Shown here one piece after another: positions 17,852-26,454 of a stretch of 64,000 nt of DNA (its first letter is position 1; the number at the start of each line of letters is the position of its first letter). Below the pieces are notes generated by a model. It had not been told where the DNA came from. It did not search any database and saw only the letters and a program-made list of their open reading frames with translations. The position numbers were made by a program, and so were the translations under genes. The stretch lies in assembly GCF_000222685.1 (NCBI RefSeq), contig NZ_AFWJ01000002.1, positions 26,307-90,306 of the forward strand. Reading direction: 5' to 3'. Origin of the DNA: Vibrio nigripulchritudo ATCC 27043 (GTDB lineage: Bacteria > Pseudomonadota > Gammaproteobacteria > Enterobacterales > Vibrionaceae).

Positions 17852-18367
17852 ATGGCACTTTTTAAAGCGTGTAAACCGTCTTCTCTTTCGAAAGGCGAGT
17901 TTGTTCAAACGTTTGCCGACATATACGAACACAGCCCTTGGGTGGCGGAAAAGGCGTTTGAAAAAGGCATTTCTGAGCAGGATGACAATATCGAGCACCT
18001 GCACCAAAAGATGGCAACTGCCCTGAAAGAGGCAGACAAAAGCGCTCAACTTAAGTTGATTCTTGCGCATCCTGACCTGGCTGGAAAGGCAGCGATGAAC
18101 GGCGAGCTGACTCAGGCGTCGACCTCTGAACAGGCGGGGGCGGGGATTGACCAGTGCACACCTGAAGAGTTTCAGCGATTTACCGATTTTAACGAACGCT
18201 ACAAAGCTAAGTTTCAGTTCCCTTTTATCATGGCGGTAAAGGGGTCGAATCGGCACAAAATTTTAGAGTCATTTGAACAAAGGTTGGAGAACACCGCAGT
18301 CGCTGAGTTCACTCAGGCGATAGAAGAAATTAATAAGATAGCGCTCTTCAGATTACAAGACTTATAG
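17852..18367 (+). CDS. uraD: OHCU decarboxylase
   Basis: 171 residues. It removes the carboxyl group of 2-oxo-4-hydroxy-4-carboxy-5-ureidoimidazoline to give S-allantoin. The family signature AHPDLAGKAA places the catalytic histidine at 73, followed by LTQASTSEQAGAGID and the FPFIMAVKG motif. It begins 8 bases after the puuE stop, so it is in the same operon, next to the enzyme that uses its product. Confidence 0.93.
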   Translation: MALFKACKPSSLSKGEFVQTFADIYEHSPWVAEKAFEKGISEQDDNIEHLHQKMATALKEADKSAQLKLILAHPDLAGKAAMNGELTQASTSEQAGAGIDQCTPEEFQRFTDFNERYKAKFQFPFIMAVKGSNRHKILESFEQRLENTAVAEFTQAIEEINKIALFRLQDL

Positions 18368-18415
18368 GGTGCTACCTGAAGGCACAGTGAAGTGCCAAAG
18401 TGATATGGGACGAAC

Positions 18416-19456
18416 ATGGATATGTCTTTAAACATCGATCATTTAGTGAATCTGGCCGATCAGAAATTAGGTGCCGAAGCCATTTTTGCCACCGACGATT
18501 TTTTCGCGGATAAAAGCCGGCTGATTCGCCGAGAAGATCCGGTTTGGAAAGAAGGCGTTTACGACAACAACGGTAAGTGGATGGACGGCTGGGAAAGCCG
18601 CCGCAAGCGCGAAGAAGGGCACGATTACTGCGTAGTCCGTTTAGCAATGGCCGGAGAAATTTCAGCCGTGGATATCGATACGCGTTTCTTTACCGGAAAC
18701 TTCCCTCCATCCGCATCGATAGAGGCGTGTTATTGCCCAAATTCTGATCCTGACGAACATACCTATTGGACTGAGATTTTGCCTTCGGTCAGCTTGTCGG
18801 GGAATAAGCAACACCTGTTTGAAATCGCATCTGGCAGTAATTACACCCACGTGAAACTCAACATTTATCCCGATGGTGGCATCGCTCGGTTAAGAGTTTA
18901 TGGTTTACCTGCTGTCGACTGGAATCAGATAGACACACTTCAGCCGATTGATCTGGCATCTGTATCCTACGGTGGAAGAGCTTTGAGTTGCAGCGACGAA
19001 CACTATGGCAAAAAGAGCAATCTTCTGGGGCCAGGGCGTGGTGAAAACATGGGTGACGGTTGGGAAACCGCCCGACGGCGCACACCTGGCAATGATTGGG
19101 TGATCATTGCTCTGGGTCATGTAGGCAATGTAGAGAAAGTGTTGGTGGATACGGCGCACTTTAAGGGAAATTACCCCGACACCTGTTCGATACAAGCCGC
19201 CTTTGTAAAAGGAGGCACCGACGAGCAGATAGAAACTCAGAGCCTTTTCTGGCGAGAGCTGTTACCTCCGCAAAAACTTACGGCAGACGCAATTCATGAG
19301 TTCGAATCTCAGATTAATCCGATGGGACCGGTTACGCATGTGCGATTGAACATCTTCCCTGATGGTGGCATCAGCCGCTTGCGAATTGTGGGAACGAAAG
19401 CTGTGGTGCCCAAAGTGAGTTCTTCCAAATCTAGTCTCATGGAAAGCAGCCAATGA
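18416..19456 (+). CDS. alc: Allantoicase
   Basis: 346 residues made of two allantoicase repeats (about 20-170 and 185-335). Each holds a GWESRRKREEGHDYC/GWETARRRTPGNDW motif and an HVKLNIYPDGGIARLRVYG/HVRLNIFPDGGISRLRIVG strand. It hydrolyses allantoate to ureidoglycolate and urea. ATG at 18416 or 18422. The end overlaps allA by 4 bases, giving translational coupling to the enzyme for the next step. Confidence 0.95.
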   Translation: MDMSLNIDHLVNLADQKLGAEAIFATDDFFADKSRLIRREDPVWKEGVYDNNGKWMDGWESRRKREEGHDYCVVRLAMAGEISAVDIDTRFFTGNFPPSASIEACYCPNSDPDEHTYWTEILPSVSLSGNKQHLFEIASGSNYTHVKLNIYPDGGIARLRVYGLPAVDWNQIDTLQPIDLASVSYGGRALSCSDEHYGKKSNLLGPGRGENMGDGWETARRRTPGNDWVIIALGHVGNVEKVLVDTAHFKGNYPDTCSIQAAFVKGGTDEQIETQSLFWRELLPPQKLTADAIHEFESQINPMGPVTHVRLNIFPDGGISRLRIVGTKAVVPKVSSSKSSLMESSQ

Positions 19457-19977
19457 GCTCCGAACCGCTGATTGTTGAGCCTCTGACCAAAGACGCGTTT
19501 TCGCCATTTGGTGACGTTATTGAAAGCGAAGGCAGTGAGTTCTTCCTTATCAATAATGGTTCTACCAAGCGATTTCATCATCTGGCGCAAGCCGATACCA
19601 GCGCTTACGGTGGCAACACCATCATCAGTATTTTTGAGGCAACGCCGCTGAGTTATCCGTTAGACATTGAGATGCTTGAGCGCCATCCGCTCGGTTCTCA
19701 GGCTTTTATGCCTTTGTTTGGAAATCCTTTTTTGATCGTGGTCGCCGCTGGTTCTGATAAACCGGATGCAAACACGTTACGGGCTTTCCTGAGTAACGGA
19801 AAGCAGGGGGTGAACTATCATAAAGGTATATGGCATCACCCTGTGCTTGCCCTGAGTTCGAACGATCAGTTTCTGATTGTAGACAGAAGTGGGGAAGGAA
19901 GTAATTGCGACGAATATTACTTTCAGGCTTCAGAAATACGGAGCTTGTCGCTCGCATCTGGTGTGTTTCCCGCCTGA
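19453..19977 (+). CDS. allA: Ureidoglycolate lyase
   Basis: 174 residues. It cleaves ureidoglycolate to glyoxylate and urea. The opening EPLTKDAFSPFGDVIE, the central LERHPLGSQAFMPL and the GVNYHKGIWHHPVL motif with its histidines are diagnostic of the cupin-like AllA family. It overlaps alc by ATGA. Glyoxylate made here can feed the malate synthase encoded at the other end of the island. Confidence 0.93.
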   Translation: MSSEPLIVEPLTKDAFSPFGDVIESEGSEFFLINNGSTKRFHHLAQADTSAYGGNTIISIFEATPLSYPLDIEMLERHPLGSQAFMPLFGNPFLIVVAAGSDKPDANTLRAFLSNGKQGVNYHKGIWHHPVLALSSNDQFLIVDRSGEGSNCDEYYFQASEIRSLSLASGVFPA

Positions 19978-20048
19978 TTGATTGGGGACACTCAAACACA
20001 GGGAATGTGTCATTCATGTACGCAAAGTACAGCAAAAAGGAGTTATAG

Positions 20049-21278
20049 ATGGATCCACATGTAACGGAGTGGCTGAATTTGGTCATTCGCTGGATTCACA
20101 TGATAGTCGGAATCGCATGGATTGGTGCTTCTTTCTATTTTGTGTGGCTAGAGAATAACCTAAATCGCATCAACCCAAAAACAGGGCTCGCAGGGGATTT
20201 GTGGGCGATACATGGTGGTGGTATCTATCATCTGGAAAAATACAAACTCGCTCCTCCTGAAATGCCTGAAAAACTCCATTGGTTTAAATGGGAGGCGTAC
20301 TTCACCTGGATAACAGGGATGCTGTTGCTCGGGATTGTGTATTACCTTAATGCGGAAATCTATCTGATTGCGCCGGGTTCGGGTTTAAGTTCTGCTGAAG
20401 CAATAGGCATCGGTATTGGCTCGCTGGTTGTGGGGTGGTTTGTTTACGATTTGTTGTGCGATTCTGCCCTTGGTAAAACCCCTCTGTTACTCGGAATCAT
20501 CATATTTGCACTCTTGGTTGCGACAGCTTACGGGCTGACTTTAGTATTCAGTGGACGCGGTGCTTACATTCATGTTGGGGCGATCATCGGCACCATCATG
20601 GTAGGGAATGTGTTCAGAATCATTATGCCTGCCCAAAGGAATCTGGTCAGTGCCATCGAAAAAGGTGAGGAACCTGATCCGACTCTGCCTAAAAAGGGGC
20701 TGCTGCGATCGCGTCATAACAACTACCTCACTTTGCCTGTGCTGTTCATCATGATCAGCAATCACTTCCCGAGTACCTATGGTTCCAACTGGAACTGGCT
20801 AATTCTGGCTGGGTTGGCAGCATTCAGTATTTTAGTTCGACACTACTTTAATACTCGTCACGGTAGCCAGAAGTTTGCCTGGACACTCCCAGCTGCGGCA
20901 GTTGGGATGATGACACTGGCCTTTATCACTTCACCGACGAGTAAACCTGTAGTCTCTCAGGTAACGGAGACTGCAAGCACAAGTCAGGTCGAGACAAAAC
21001 CCGAAGCGAGCAGGACATCTGTTTTTACGAAGGTGCATTCCGTGATCAAAGAGCGTTGCACTGTCTGCCACTCAGCCAATCCAACTCATGTGGCATTTCA
21101 GACGGCACCAGCAGGAGTTGTATTGGATACAGCGGAAGAAATTAAAAACAATGTGGATCGAATTGTGGCGCAAACGGTGACCACTCAGGTGATGCCCATT
21201 GGCAACCTGACCCAGATGACGGAAGAAGAGCGCACGTTGATTGGGGATTGGGCAGCGAAAGGCGCACAGATTCAGTAG
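20049..21278 (+). CDS. puuD: Membrane-bound urate hydroxylase PuuD with C-terminal cytochrome c domain
   Basis: 409 residues. About eight membrane helices in the first 295 residues carry the PuuD signature (HMIVGIAWIGASFYFVWLENNL, GGGIYHLEKYKLAP). After a polar linker (about 296-325), residues 330-405 form a c-type cytochrome: CTVCH at 337-341 for covalent haem and M382 as likely distal ligand. This type oxidises urate to 5-hydroxyisourate and passes electrons to the respiratory chain instead of making peroxide. It ends the operon. A TGTAC-5-GTACA inverted repeat at 20017-20031 lies just upstream. Confidence 0.93.
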   Translation: MDPHVTEWLNLVIRWIHMIVGIAWIGASFYFVWLENNLNRINPKTGLAGDLWAIHGGGIYHLEKYKLAPPEMPEKLHWFKWEAYFTWITGMLLLGIVYYLNAEIYLIAPGSGLSSAEAIGIGIGSLVVGWFVYDLLCDSALGKTPLLLGIIIFALLVATAYGLTLVFSGRGAYIHVGAIIGTIMVGNVFRIIMPAQRNLVSAIEKGEEPDPTLPKKGLLRSRHNNYLTLPVLFIMISNHFPSTYGSNWNWLILAGLAAFSILVRHYFNTRHGSQKFAWTLPAAAVGMMTLAFITSPTSKPVVSQVTETASTSQVETKPEASRTSVFTKVHSVIKERCTVCHSANPTHVAFQTAPAGVVLDTAEEIKNNVDRIVAQTVTTQVMPIGNLTQMTEEERTLIGDWAAKGAQIQ

Positions 21279-21405
21279 CCAGTGGTTGGACCTGGAGAGA
21301 AACTCTGGCGAAATCGTTGATATAACAGGGCTAGACGGTTTCTTAGTTATACTAAGATGCTATATTACCTGAATATATTTTTATTTAATTAAGTGGGGGA
21401 GTGGA

Positions 21406-21861
21406 ATGATTTCTAAATGGGCGCAGCGTTTTTTCCAAATGGCTGAACTGGTTGGTTCCTGGAGTAAGGATCCATCAACGCAAGTTGGCGCTGTGATAAC
21501 AAAGCATAATCGCATTGTTTCGGTTGGCTTTAATGGTTACCCGCATGGTATTTCAGACAGCGCAGAAACCGACGAACGCGATATGAAGTATCTGAAAACA
21601 CTCCACGCTGAAGAAAACGCGATTTTGTTCGCGAAGCGCGACCTTGATAACTGTGAAATTTGGGTAACGCATTTCCCCTGTCCAAACTGTGCCGCCAAAA
21701 TCATCCAAACGGGAATCAAAGCAGTGCATTGCCCTGCTCAAACAGAAGATTTTCTTTCTCGCTGGGGCGATAAAATTCAGGTCAGCCAAAGCATGTTTGA
21801 AGAAGCAGGTGTAGAAGTAGACTGGTTACCACTTGAAGATTTGGATTTACTCAAAAACTAA
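21406..21861 (+). CDS. dCMP deaminase-family zinc deaminase
   Basis: 151 residues. The zinc deaminase motifs are HAE at 67-69 and PCPNC at 91-95, with the early substrate loop KDPSTQVGAVI and GFNGYPHGI typical of deoxycytidylate deaminase. It probably turns dCMP into dUMP for thymidylate supply; the ComE-type relatives are the alternative. GGGGGAG precedes the ATG. A terminator follows, and a gap separates it from puuD, so it is probably an independent gene. Confidence 0.88.
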   Translation: MISKWAQRFFQMAELVGSWSKDPSTQVGAVITKHNRIVSVGFNGYPHGISDSAETDERDMKYLKTLHAEENAILFAKRDLDNCEIWVTHFPCPNCAAKIIQTGIKAVHCPAQTEDFLSRWGDKIQVSQSMFEEAGVEVDWLPLEDLDLLKN

Positions 21862-21876
21862 CGAATCTAAACATAG

Positions 21877-21904
21877 AAAAGGGCTTGATTTATCAAGCCC
21901 TTTT
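21877..21904. terminator. Bidirectional terminator
   Basis: AAAAGGGCTTGA pairs with TCAAGCCCTTTT around TTTA, followed by more T. It serves the convergent deaminase and YjiH-type genes. Confidence 0.85.
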
Positions 21905-21925
21905 TTCATTTTGTTCTCTTTTCTT

Positions 21926-23233
21926 CTAACCAAACAGTAGTAAAGCGGTGGGTATAGCTAGCATTAGGCTCAAGAAGGTTCTTATAAACCAAATCGAGAC
22001 AAGCTGAAGAATCGTCAAAGGTATCTTTGTGGCTAATATGCACGGAATGGATGCCGAGAAGAACAGAATCGACGACACGCAAACCACACCAGCAGAGAAC
22101 CGAGCAATGATATCAGCTTCTTTCATCAACAAGGCAGGCAGGAACATTTCAGCCAGACCGGACGCACTTGCTCTTGCGAGTTGCATTCCATCCTCGATGC
22201 CCCAGATTAAGGTAACAGGGTAAAAAAGGTAACCAATCCAATCAAATACTGGCGTGTATTTGGCTGCCAGCAAACCGATGACTCCTACTGACATGATTGA
22301 TGGCAGGATGCTTATCGTCATCACTAAGCCATCTTTAAAATTGTCCAGAATGTTTCTTCCGATTGGCGGTGCTTTTTCCGCTACAGACAATCCGTTTTCA
22401 ATCGCAACCTTTAAACGGTTGGTGGTGATAGCATTGGGTTCTCTATGCTCTGCGTCATTATTAATACGGGACAAAGGCGGCAGCCTTACTGTAATTGCAG
22501 TGACAACAAAGGTGATCAATAACGTTATCCAGAAATATTGATTCCAGACAGACATTAACCCAAGTGTTTTGGCAACTATGATCATAAAAGTGGCGGATAC
22601 GGTAGAAAATCCAGTTGCAATAATGGCTGACTCGCGAGCGCTGTAGTGACCAGCAATGTAGACGCGATTAGTGATGAGCAGACCAATCGAGTAACTGCCC
22701 ACGAACGACGCTACGGCATCAATAGCGCTTCTTCCCGGTGTTTTCCAAATGGGTTGCATGAGTTTTTGCAATAAGATCCCGATAGCTTCCAATAGTCCAT
22801 AACTGACTAAAAATGCTAGGAATATAGAACCTATAGGGACGATCAATCCTACTGAAATAACCAGCTTGTTGAACAAAAATGGCAGCATATCTGGTTCTTG
22901 TAAAATCGCAGGTCCAGATTTAGTTACTGCCATGATGGCTGCAATAACCCCAAGACACTTAAGAAACAAGAATACTTTTTCCGTTGTACTCTTTTTCCAA
23001 CTCCCTGTTACTAACGGGTAAGCCGCACCAGCAATGATCATTGCGACGGCATACCATGCTGCTCCAACTCCCATATTGGTCTTTAAAAAAGTGGTCATAT
23101 GATCGAGCGGGATGCTCTGTTTATCGTTAAAAGTGACGGGGACAAAAAAGATGAAGATACCGATGGCACTTAACCCTATTAGTCTGAACCAGGGGTGGTA
23201 GTTGGTCGGACTAGATTCGCTAACTCTGTTCAT
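21926..23233 (-). CDS. yjiH: YjiH-family membrane protein (nucleoside recognition/Gate domain)
   Basis: 435 residues with about ten membrane helices. The motif GRSAIDAVASFVGSYSIGLLITNRVY and the later FPALLMKEADIIARFSAGVVCVSSILFFSASIPCIL-type run (here LPALLMKEA, RFSAGVVCVSS) are characteristic of YjiH proteins, which carry a Gate/nucleoside-recognition domain. The family may transport nucleosides or other solutes; none is proven. A TGTATATACA palindrome lies 29 bases upstream. Being next to purine and pyrimidine genes is suggestive only. Confidence 0.8.
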   Translation of the reverse strand: MNRVSESSPTNYHPWFRLIGLSAIGIFIFFVPVTFNDKQSIPLDHMTTFLKTNMGVGAAWYAVAMIIAGAAYPLVTGSWKKSTTEKVFLFLKCLGVIAAIMAVTKSGPAILQEPDMLPFLFNKLVISVGLIVPIGSIFLAFLVSYGLLEAIGILLQKLMQPIWKTPGRSAIDAVASFVGSYSIGLLITNRVYIAGHYSARESAIIATGFSTVSATFMIIVAKTLGLMSVWNQYFWITLLITFVVTAITVRLPPLSRINNDAEHREPNAITTNRLKVAIENGLSVAEKAPPIGRNILDNFKDGLVMTISILPSIMSVGVIGLLAAKYTPVFDWIGYLFYPVTLIWGIEDGMQLARASASGLAEMFLPALLMKEADIIARFSAGVVCVSSILFFSASIPCILATKIPLTILQLVSIWFIRTFLSLMLAIPTALLLFG

Positions 23234-23261
23234 AGCACTCTCCTTGTGTATTCAATATAAA

Positions 23262-23271
23262 TGTATATACA
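23262..23271. promoter_or_regulatory. Palindrome TGTATATACA before the YjiH-type gene
   Basis: Perfect 10-base palindrome starting 29 bases upstream of the start codon. It resembles but does not equal the TTGTATACAA boxes of the purine island. An ATATACAATT half lies about 120 bases further out (23381-23390). Confidence 0.45.
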
Positions 23272-23464
23272 AAATAGAGATTGAGGTTTTATCAACGGAT
23301 TAAATGTGATCTTTGTGTGAAATTTGTTCAATTAATGTGATCTATTGCCTGTTATATGACCGATTTGATATATTCTAGATATATACAATTAATTGGCGGG
23401 ATGCATATCTCCAAAGTTGATATACGTGCAAGTGGTGGGGGAAATTACCTTAGAACCATAAAGA

Positions 23465-23487
23465 AACCCAACTGGCTTAGTTGGGTT
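23465..23487 (-). terminator. Terminator of the TetR gene
   Basis: AACCCAACT pairs with AGTTGGGTT around GGCTT, with a T-rich run on the minus strand. It lies 45 bases after the TetR stop. Confidence 0.65.
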
Positions 23488-23531
23488 ATTGAGTGTGGTT
23501 TAACAGCTGACAAGTGGTTAGAGCATTGTGG

Positions 23532-24125
23532 TTAAGCCATTGCTTTTTGCTGTATATGTTCAAACAACTGACTTGCAAGACGGGTTAGGGTACCTGCAGG
23601 TGGCTTGGTATGAGAAAAGGTTCGAATTCCATAGATCCCCATTACCAGAAACTCGGCCAATTCGGAGCAGTCAACATCGGTAGAAAGCTCGCCGTTTTCC
23701 TGTGCCAGAATCAGTTTGCCAGCGATGTTGTTTCGCCACTTTTCCATCAAGCCAGAAATCACAGCTTCCACTTCTTCGTCTTGCTGAGAGAGTTCGCTCA
23801 GAGCTTTTTGCAGCAGACAGTCTTTAACTTCTTCGCGCTCACATTCATCCACCACATGAGTGAGGTAAGACTGGAATGCTTCCAGAACAGATTCATGCCC
23901 TTCAAACTGAGCTTCAAATACTTTTGCGCTTTCAATGCCATATTGTTCCAAAGCCGCAAGCAATAATCCGCGTTTGTTGGTAAAAGCACAATAAATCGAC
24001 CCAGGGTGAAGCCCTGTCGCCGCCTTTAAATCTTGCATGCTGGTTTTGCTATAGCCTTTGGAAATGAAGACTTCCATGGCAGACCGAAGAACTTCTTCAC
24101 GGTCGAACTCTGCGCTTCGCATCAA
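23532..24125 (-). CDS. TetR-family regulator divergent from an old yellow enzyme
   Basis: 197 residues. The helix-turn-helix lies at about 8-52 (AMEVFISKGYSKTSMQDLKAATGLHPGSIYCAF). The ligand half has four cysteines, including a CERE and a KDCLL segment. Regulators paired with OYE reductases (NemR type) can sense electrophiles through cysteine, so a redox or quinone-type signal is plausible here but not shown. Three copies of one operator lie between it and the reductase gene. Confidence 0.85.
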   Translation of the reverse strand: MMRSAEFDREEVLRSAMEVFISKGYSKTSMQDLKAATGLHPGSIYCAFTNKRGLLLAALEQYGIESAKVFEAQFEGHESVLEAFQSYLTHVVDECEREEVKDCLLQKALSELSQQDEEVEAVISGLMEKWRNNIAGKLILAQENGELSTDVDCSELAEFLVMGIYGIRTFSHTKPPAGTLTRLASQLFEHIQQKAMA

Positions 24126-24166
24126 ATTACTCTACAAAAATATTAGTAATCGCATTCTAGAACATT

Positions 24167-24233
24167 TTGAACGTTCATTCAAAAAATTACTTGAATGATC
24201 ATTCAAGAAAGGCTAATTTGAATGGACATTCAA
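24167..24233. promoter_or_regulatory. Three copies of a TTGAATGNNCATTCAA operator
   Basis: TTGAACGTTCATTCAA at 24167-24182 (one arm mismatch), TTGAATGATCATTCAA at 24191-24206 (perfect, extended to 18 bases), and TTGAATGGACATTCAA at 24218-24233. Starts are 24 and 27 bases apart. The last copy ends 15 bases before the reductase start codon. Palindromes with 7-base arms between divergent TetR and target genes strongly suggest repression of both. Confidence 0.82.
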
Positions 24234-24248
24234 AAAAGGAATAACAAG

Positions 24249-25292
24249 ATGACTGCGAACTTATTCGAATCATTTCAGTTGAATAGCGAAATTACGCTGC
24301 AAAACCGCATACTGATGGCTCCACTGACAAGATGCATGGCTGATGACGATCTTGTACCGACCGACGAAATGGCTGCGTACTACGGAAGACGTGCAAGATC
24401 TGGTCTGATCATTGCTGAAGCAACCATCATTCGCCCAGATGGTCAGGGTTACCCAAATACGCCTGGTATCTTCAGCCCAGAACAAATTCAGGGCTGGCGC
24501 AAAGTCACTGATGCCGTTCATGCCAATGGCGGAAAGATTTTCCTTCAGCTTTGGCATACGGGTCGTGTTTCCCACCCACATTTTTGGAATGGTGAGCATG
24601 CATTAGCCCCTTCCGCAGTTCGCGTCGATGGATCTGTTCCTAGAATGCGTGAGCTCTCTTATGTCACGCCAAAACCAGTAACGAAAGATGAGGTAGCTCA
24701 ACTTGTCGAAGACTACGCACAAGCTGCGGCAAACTCGATTGACGCTGGATTTGATGGCGTTGAAATTCACGGTGCGAACGGGTATTTGATTGATCAGTTC
24801 CTGCATTACTCAAGTAATACTCGCGACGATGAATTCGGTGGCAATGCAGCGAACATGGTTCGATTCCCGTTAGAGGTTGTTGATGCAATTACCGCGCGTA
24901 TTGGAGCAGAGCGCACTGCGCTTCGCGTTTCTCCAGCAGCATACTTCAATATGGATGCGGACAACCGAGATCGCGAAGTATTCGATCTGTTCCTCTCTGA
25001 ACTGGACAAACGTCATCTAGCTTACCTGCATGTGGGTATCTTCGATGACAGCGCCGAGTACGATTACCTCGACGGCACGCCAACATCTTACCTGCGTAAG
25101 CATTACAAGCAGACTTTGGTTGGCAATGGTGGTTACTCAGCAGAATCTGGCAGTCATGCGATTGCCGAAGACAAGTTTGATCTGCTAGCAATCGGTCGTC
25201 CATTTATCGCTAATCCCGACTTTGTAGAAAGAGTCGAGAAAGGTGAAGCATTGAAAGAATACTCTGAAGAAATGCTGACTACGCTTTACTAG
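24249..25292 (+). CDS. Old yellow enzyme, NemA-like alkene reductase
   Basis: 347 residues from the ATG at 24249 (AAAAAGGA ribosome site); an upstream in-frame start would overlap the operator. It is an FMN-dependent TIM barrel: N-terminal LQNRILMAPLTRCMA, the HTGRVSHPHF substrate-histidine region, the GANGYLIDQFLHYSSNTRDDEFGG motif, and the FMN-phosphate site LLAIGRPFIANPDF near the end. Such enzymes reduce activated alkenes, nitro compounds and electrophilic quinones with NAD(P)H. The divergent TetR gene is its likely regulator. Confidence 0.93.
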   Translation: MTANLFESFQLNSEITLQNRILMAPLTRCMADDDLVPTDEMAAYYGRRARSGLIIAEATIIRPDGQGYPNTPGIFSPEQIQGWRKVTDAVHANGGKIFLQLWHTGRVSHPHFWNGEHALAPSAVRVDGSVPRMRELSYVTPKPVTKDEVAQLVEDYAQAAANSIDAGFDGVEIHGANGYLIDQFLHYSSNTRDDEFGGNAANMVRFPLEVVDAITARIGAERTALRVSPAAYFNMDADNRDREVFDLFLSELDKRHLAYLHVGIFDDSAEYDYLDGTPTSYLRKHYKQTLVGNGGYSAESGSHAIAEDKFDLLAIGRPFIANPDFVERVEKGEALKEYSEEMLTTLY

Positions 25293-25342
25293 AACTAAAC
25301 ATACCCAAACTGCCTTGGGTATAAACTCCTTCCTTGTTTTTT

Positions 25343-25372
25343 GCCATTCGTAATTTCGCGAATGGCTTTTTT
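25343..25372 (+). terminator. Terminator after the OYE gene
   Basis: GCCATTCG pairs with CGAATGGC around an 8-base loop, followed by TTTTTT. It lies about 50 bases after the stop. Confidence 0.85.
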
Positions 25373-25428
25373 ATGTTTTCATGAAACAGAACCGAATACT
25401 CAGAGTGAACCTCGTAAAGGGGGAGTGT

Positions 25429-26007
25429 ATGGAAATACTAAAACTGTCGTGCCAATGCGGTGAAGTTACGGGTCACATCAAAAACGTTTCACCGAAACTG
25501 GGCAATCGCCTGATTTGCTACTGTGGTGACTGTCGCACGTTCGCTCACGAATTAAATCAGGATCAGGAGCTTACGCCTTGCGGAGGTTCCAGGATATTTC
25601 AGATTCCCCTGAATCATTTTGTTATTGATACTGGGCTGGATAAAATCGCGTGTCTGAGGTTATCTGAAAAAGGCGTTTATCGCTGGTACACAACCTGCTG
25701 TAACACAATGATCGGCAACACTTTAAAACCAGAGACGATTCCTTTCATTGGTGTGCTAGAAAGCTTTTTTGCCGACGGTGAAAACACGGATCAAAAGATT
25801 GGTGCTGCGCTGGGTGGTGTGAATGTCAAAAGTGCGTTATCTGATCCGAGTCAGGAACTGGTTGGCAAGAAAGGGGAAGGTCGAATTCAGATCCGATGCC
25901 TCACCAAGTTGTTTAGCTGGAAGCTAACCGGGAAAGATAAACCCAACGTACTTTTTTGCGATGGTCCTAAGTCTAAAGCCATTGTAAAACCCAAGATTCT
26001 GCGCTGA
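25429..26007 (+). CDS. DUF6151 protein (GFA-like zinc-binding fold)
   Basis: 192 residues from the ATG at 25429 with AAAGGGGGAG upstream; an ATG 48 bases earlier is in frame but lacks support. Cysteine pairs CQCG near residue 10, CYCGDC at about 32-37 and CCN at about 87 match a GFA-like zinc fold. DUF6151 is the family name I recall for this layout; no reaction is known. Single gene that converges with the cyclic-nucleotide-binding-like protein. Confidence 0.7.
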   Translation: MEILKLSCQCGEVTGHIKNVSPKLGNRLICYCGDCRTFAHELNQDQELTPCGGSRIFQIPLNHFVIDTGLDKIACLRLSEKGVYRWYTTCCNTMIGNTLKPETIPFIGVLESFFADGENTDQKIGAALGGVNVKSALSDPSQELVGKKGEGRIQIRCLTKLFSWKLTGKDKPNVLFCDGPKSKAIVKPKILR

Positions 26008-26031
26008 CTCGCTAAGTTTTTTCTTAATCAG

Positions 26032-26454
26032 TTAAGTCACACTTTTCGATTTCGTATTCTCGAACGCTTTCAACCACGGAGTGTGGAAGGTTCGCCAGTC
26101 TTCATCTTTTTTGAATTGCTCTCGAAATTCATCATATGTCCAAATCCAGAATTCCACCGGTGTAAGGGTTTCAATTGTGAAAGGGCATGGCTGGTTGCGC
26201 AAAGATTCCGTCACTGGCCACAGGAAATCGTCATCTGAAAAATAAGCAATATTATGTTCTTGGTGCTCATTTAATGTGTAGAGCCGAATTGTTCCTGTTT
26301 TAAGCCAGATTATCGATTGCCAGTGGTTACCTGTTTCCACAATGGTTTGTTTATCCGATAACCTTTGATGCTGTGCTATGGCGTAAATTTTGGACTGGAT
26401 AGTTGAAGGTAAGCAGCACAGATGAGGGCAGTGCAATAAGTATGTGTCACCCAT
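26032..26454 (-). CDS. Short Crp/Fnr-like protein with only a cyclic-nucleotide-binding-type domain
   Basis: 140 residues, about the length of one cNMP-binding beta barrel; the C-terminal DNA-binding helix-turn-helix found in Crp/Fnr proteins is absent. Visible landmarks are the early LPSTIQSKIYAIAQHQRL helix, LKTGTIRLY and YFSDDDFLWP. The canonical phosphate-binding Arg-Ser pair of true cAMP binders is not obvious. GCAAGGAGCGAG gives a ribosome site. The start codon lies in the loop of a long inverted repeat. It may bind a ligand or a partner rather than DNA. Confidence 0.65.
   Translation of the reverse strand: MGDTYLLHCPHLCCLPSTIQSKIYAIAQHQRLSDKQTIVETGNHWQSIIWLKTGTIRLYTLNEHQEHNIAYFSDDDFLWPVTESLRNQPCPFTIETLTPVEFWIWTYDEFREQFKKDEDWRTFHTPWLKAFENTKSKSVT

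Noticed and set aside
17744-18256. 170-codon open frame antisense to puuE and uraD
   Set aside because: Both sense genes are strongly supported by family motifs; the antisense frame is arginine- and cysteine-rich noise.
23401-23535. 44-codon plus-strand open frame beginning MHISKVD
   Set aside because: It runs through the terminator hairpin of the TetR gene and overlaps its stop; no ribosome site.
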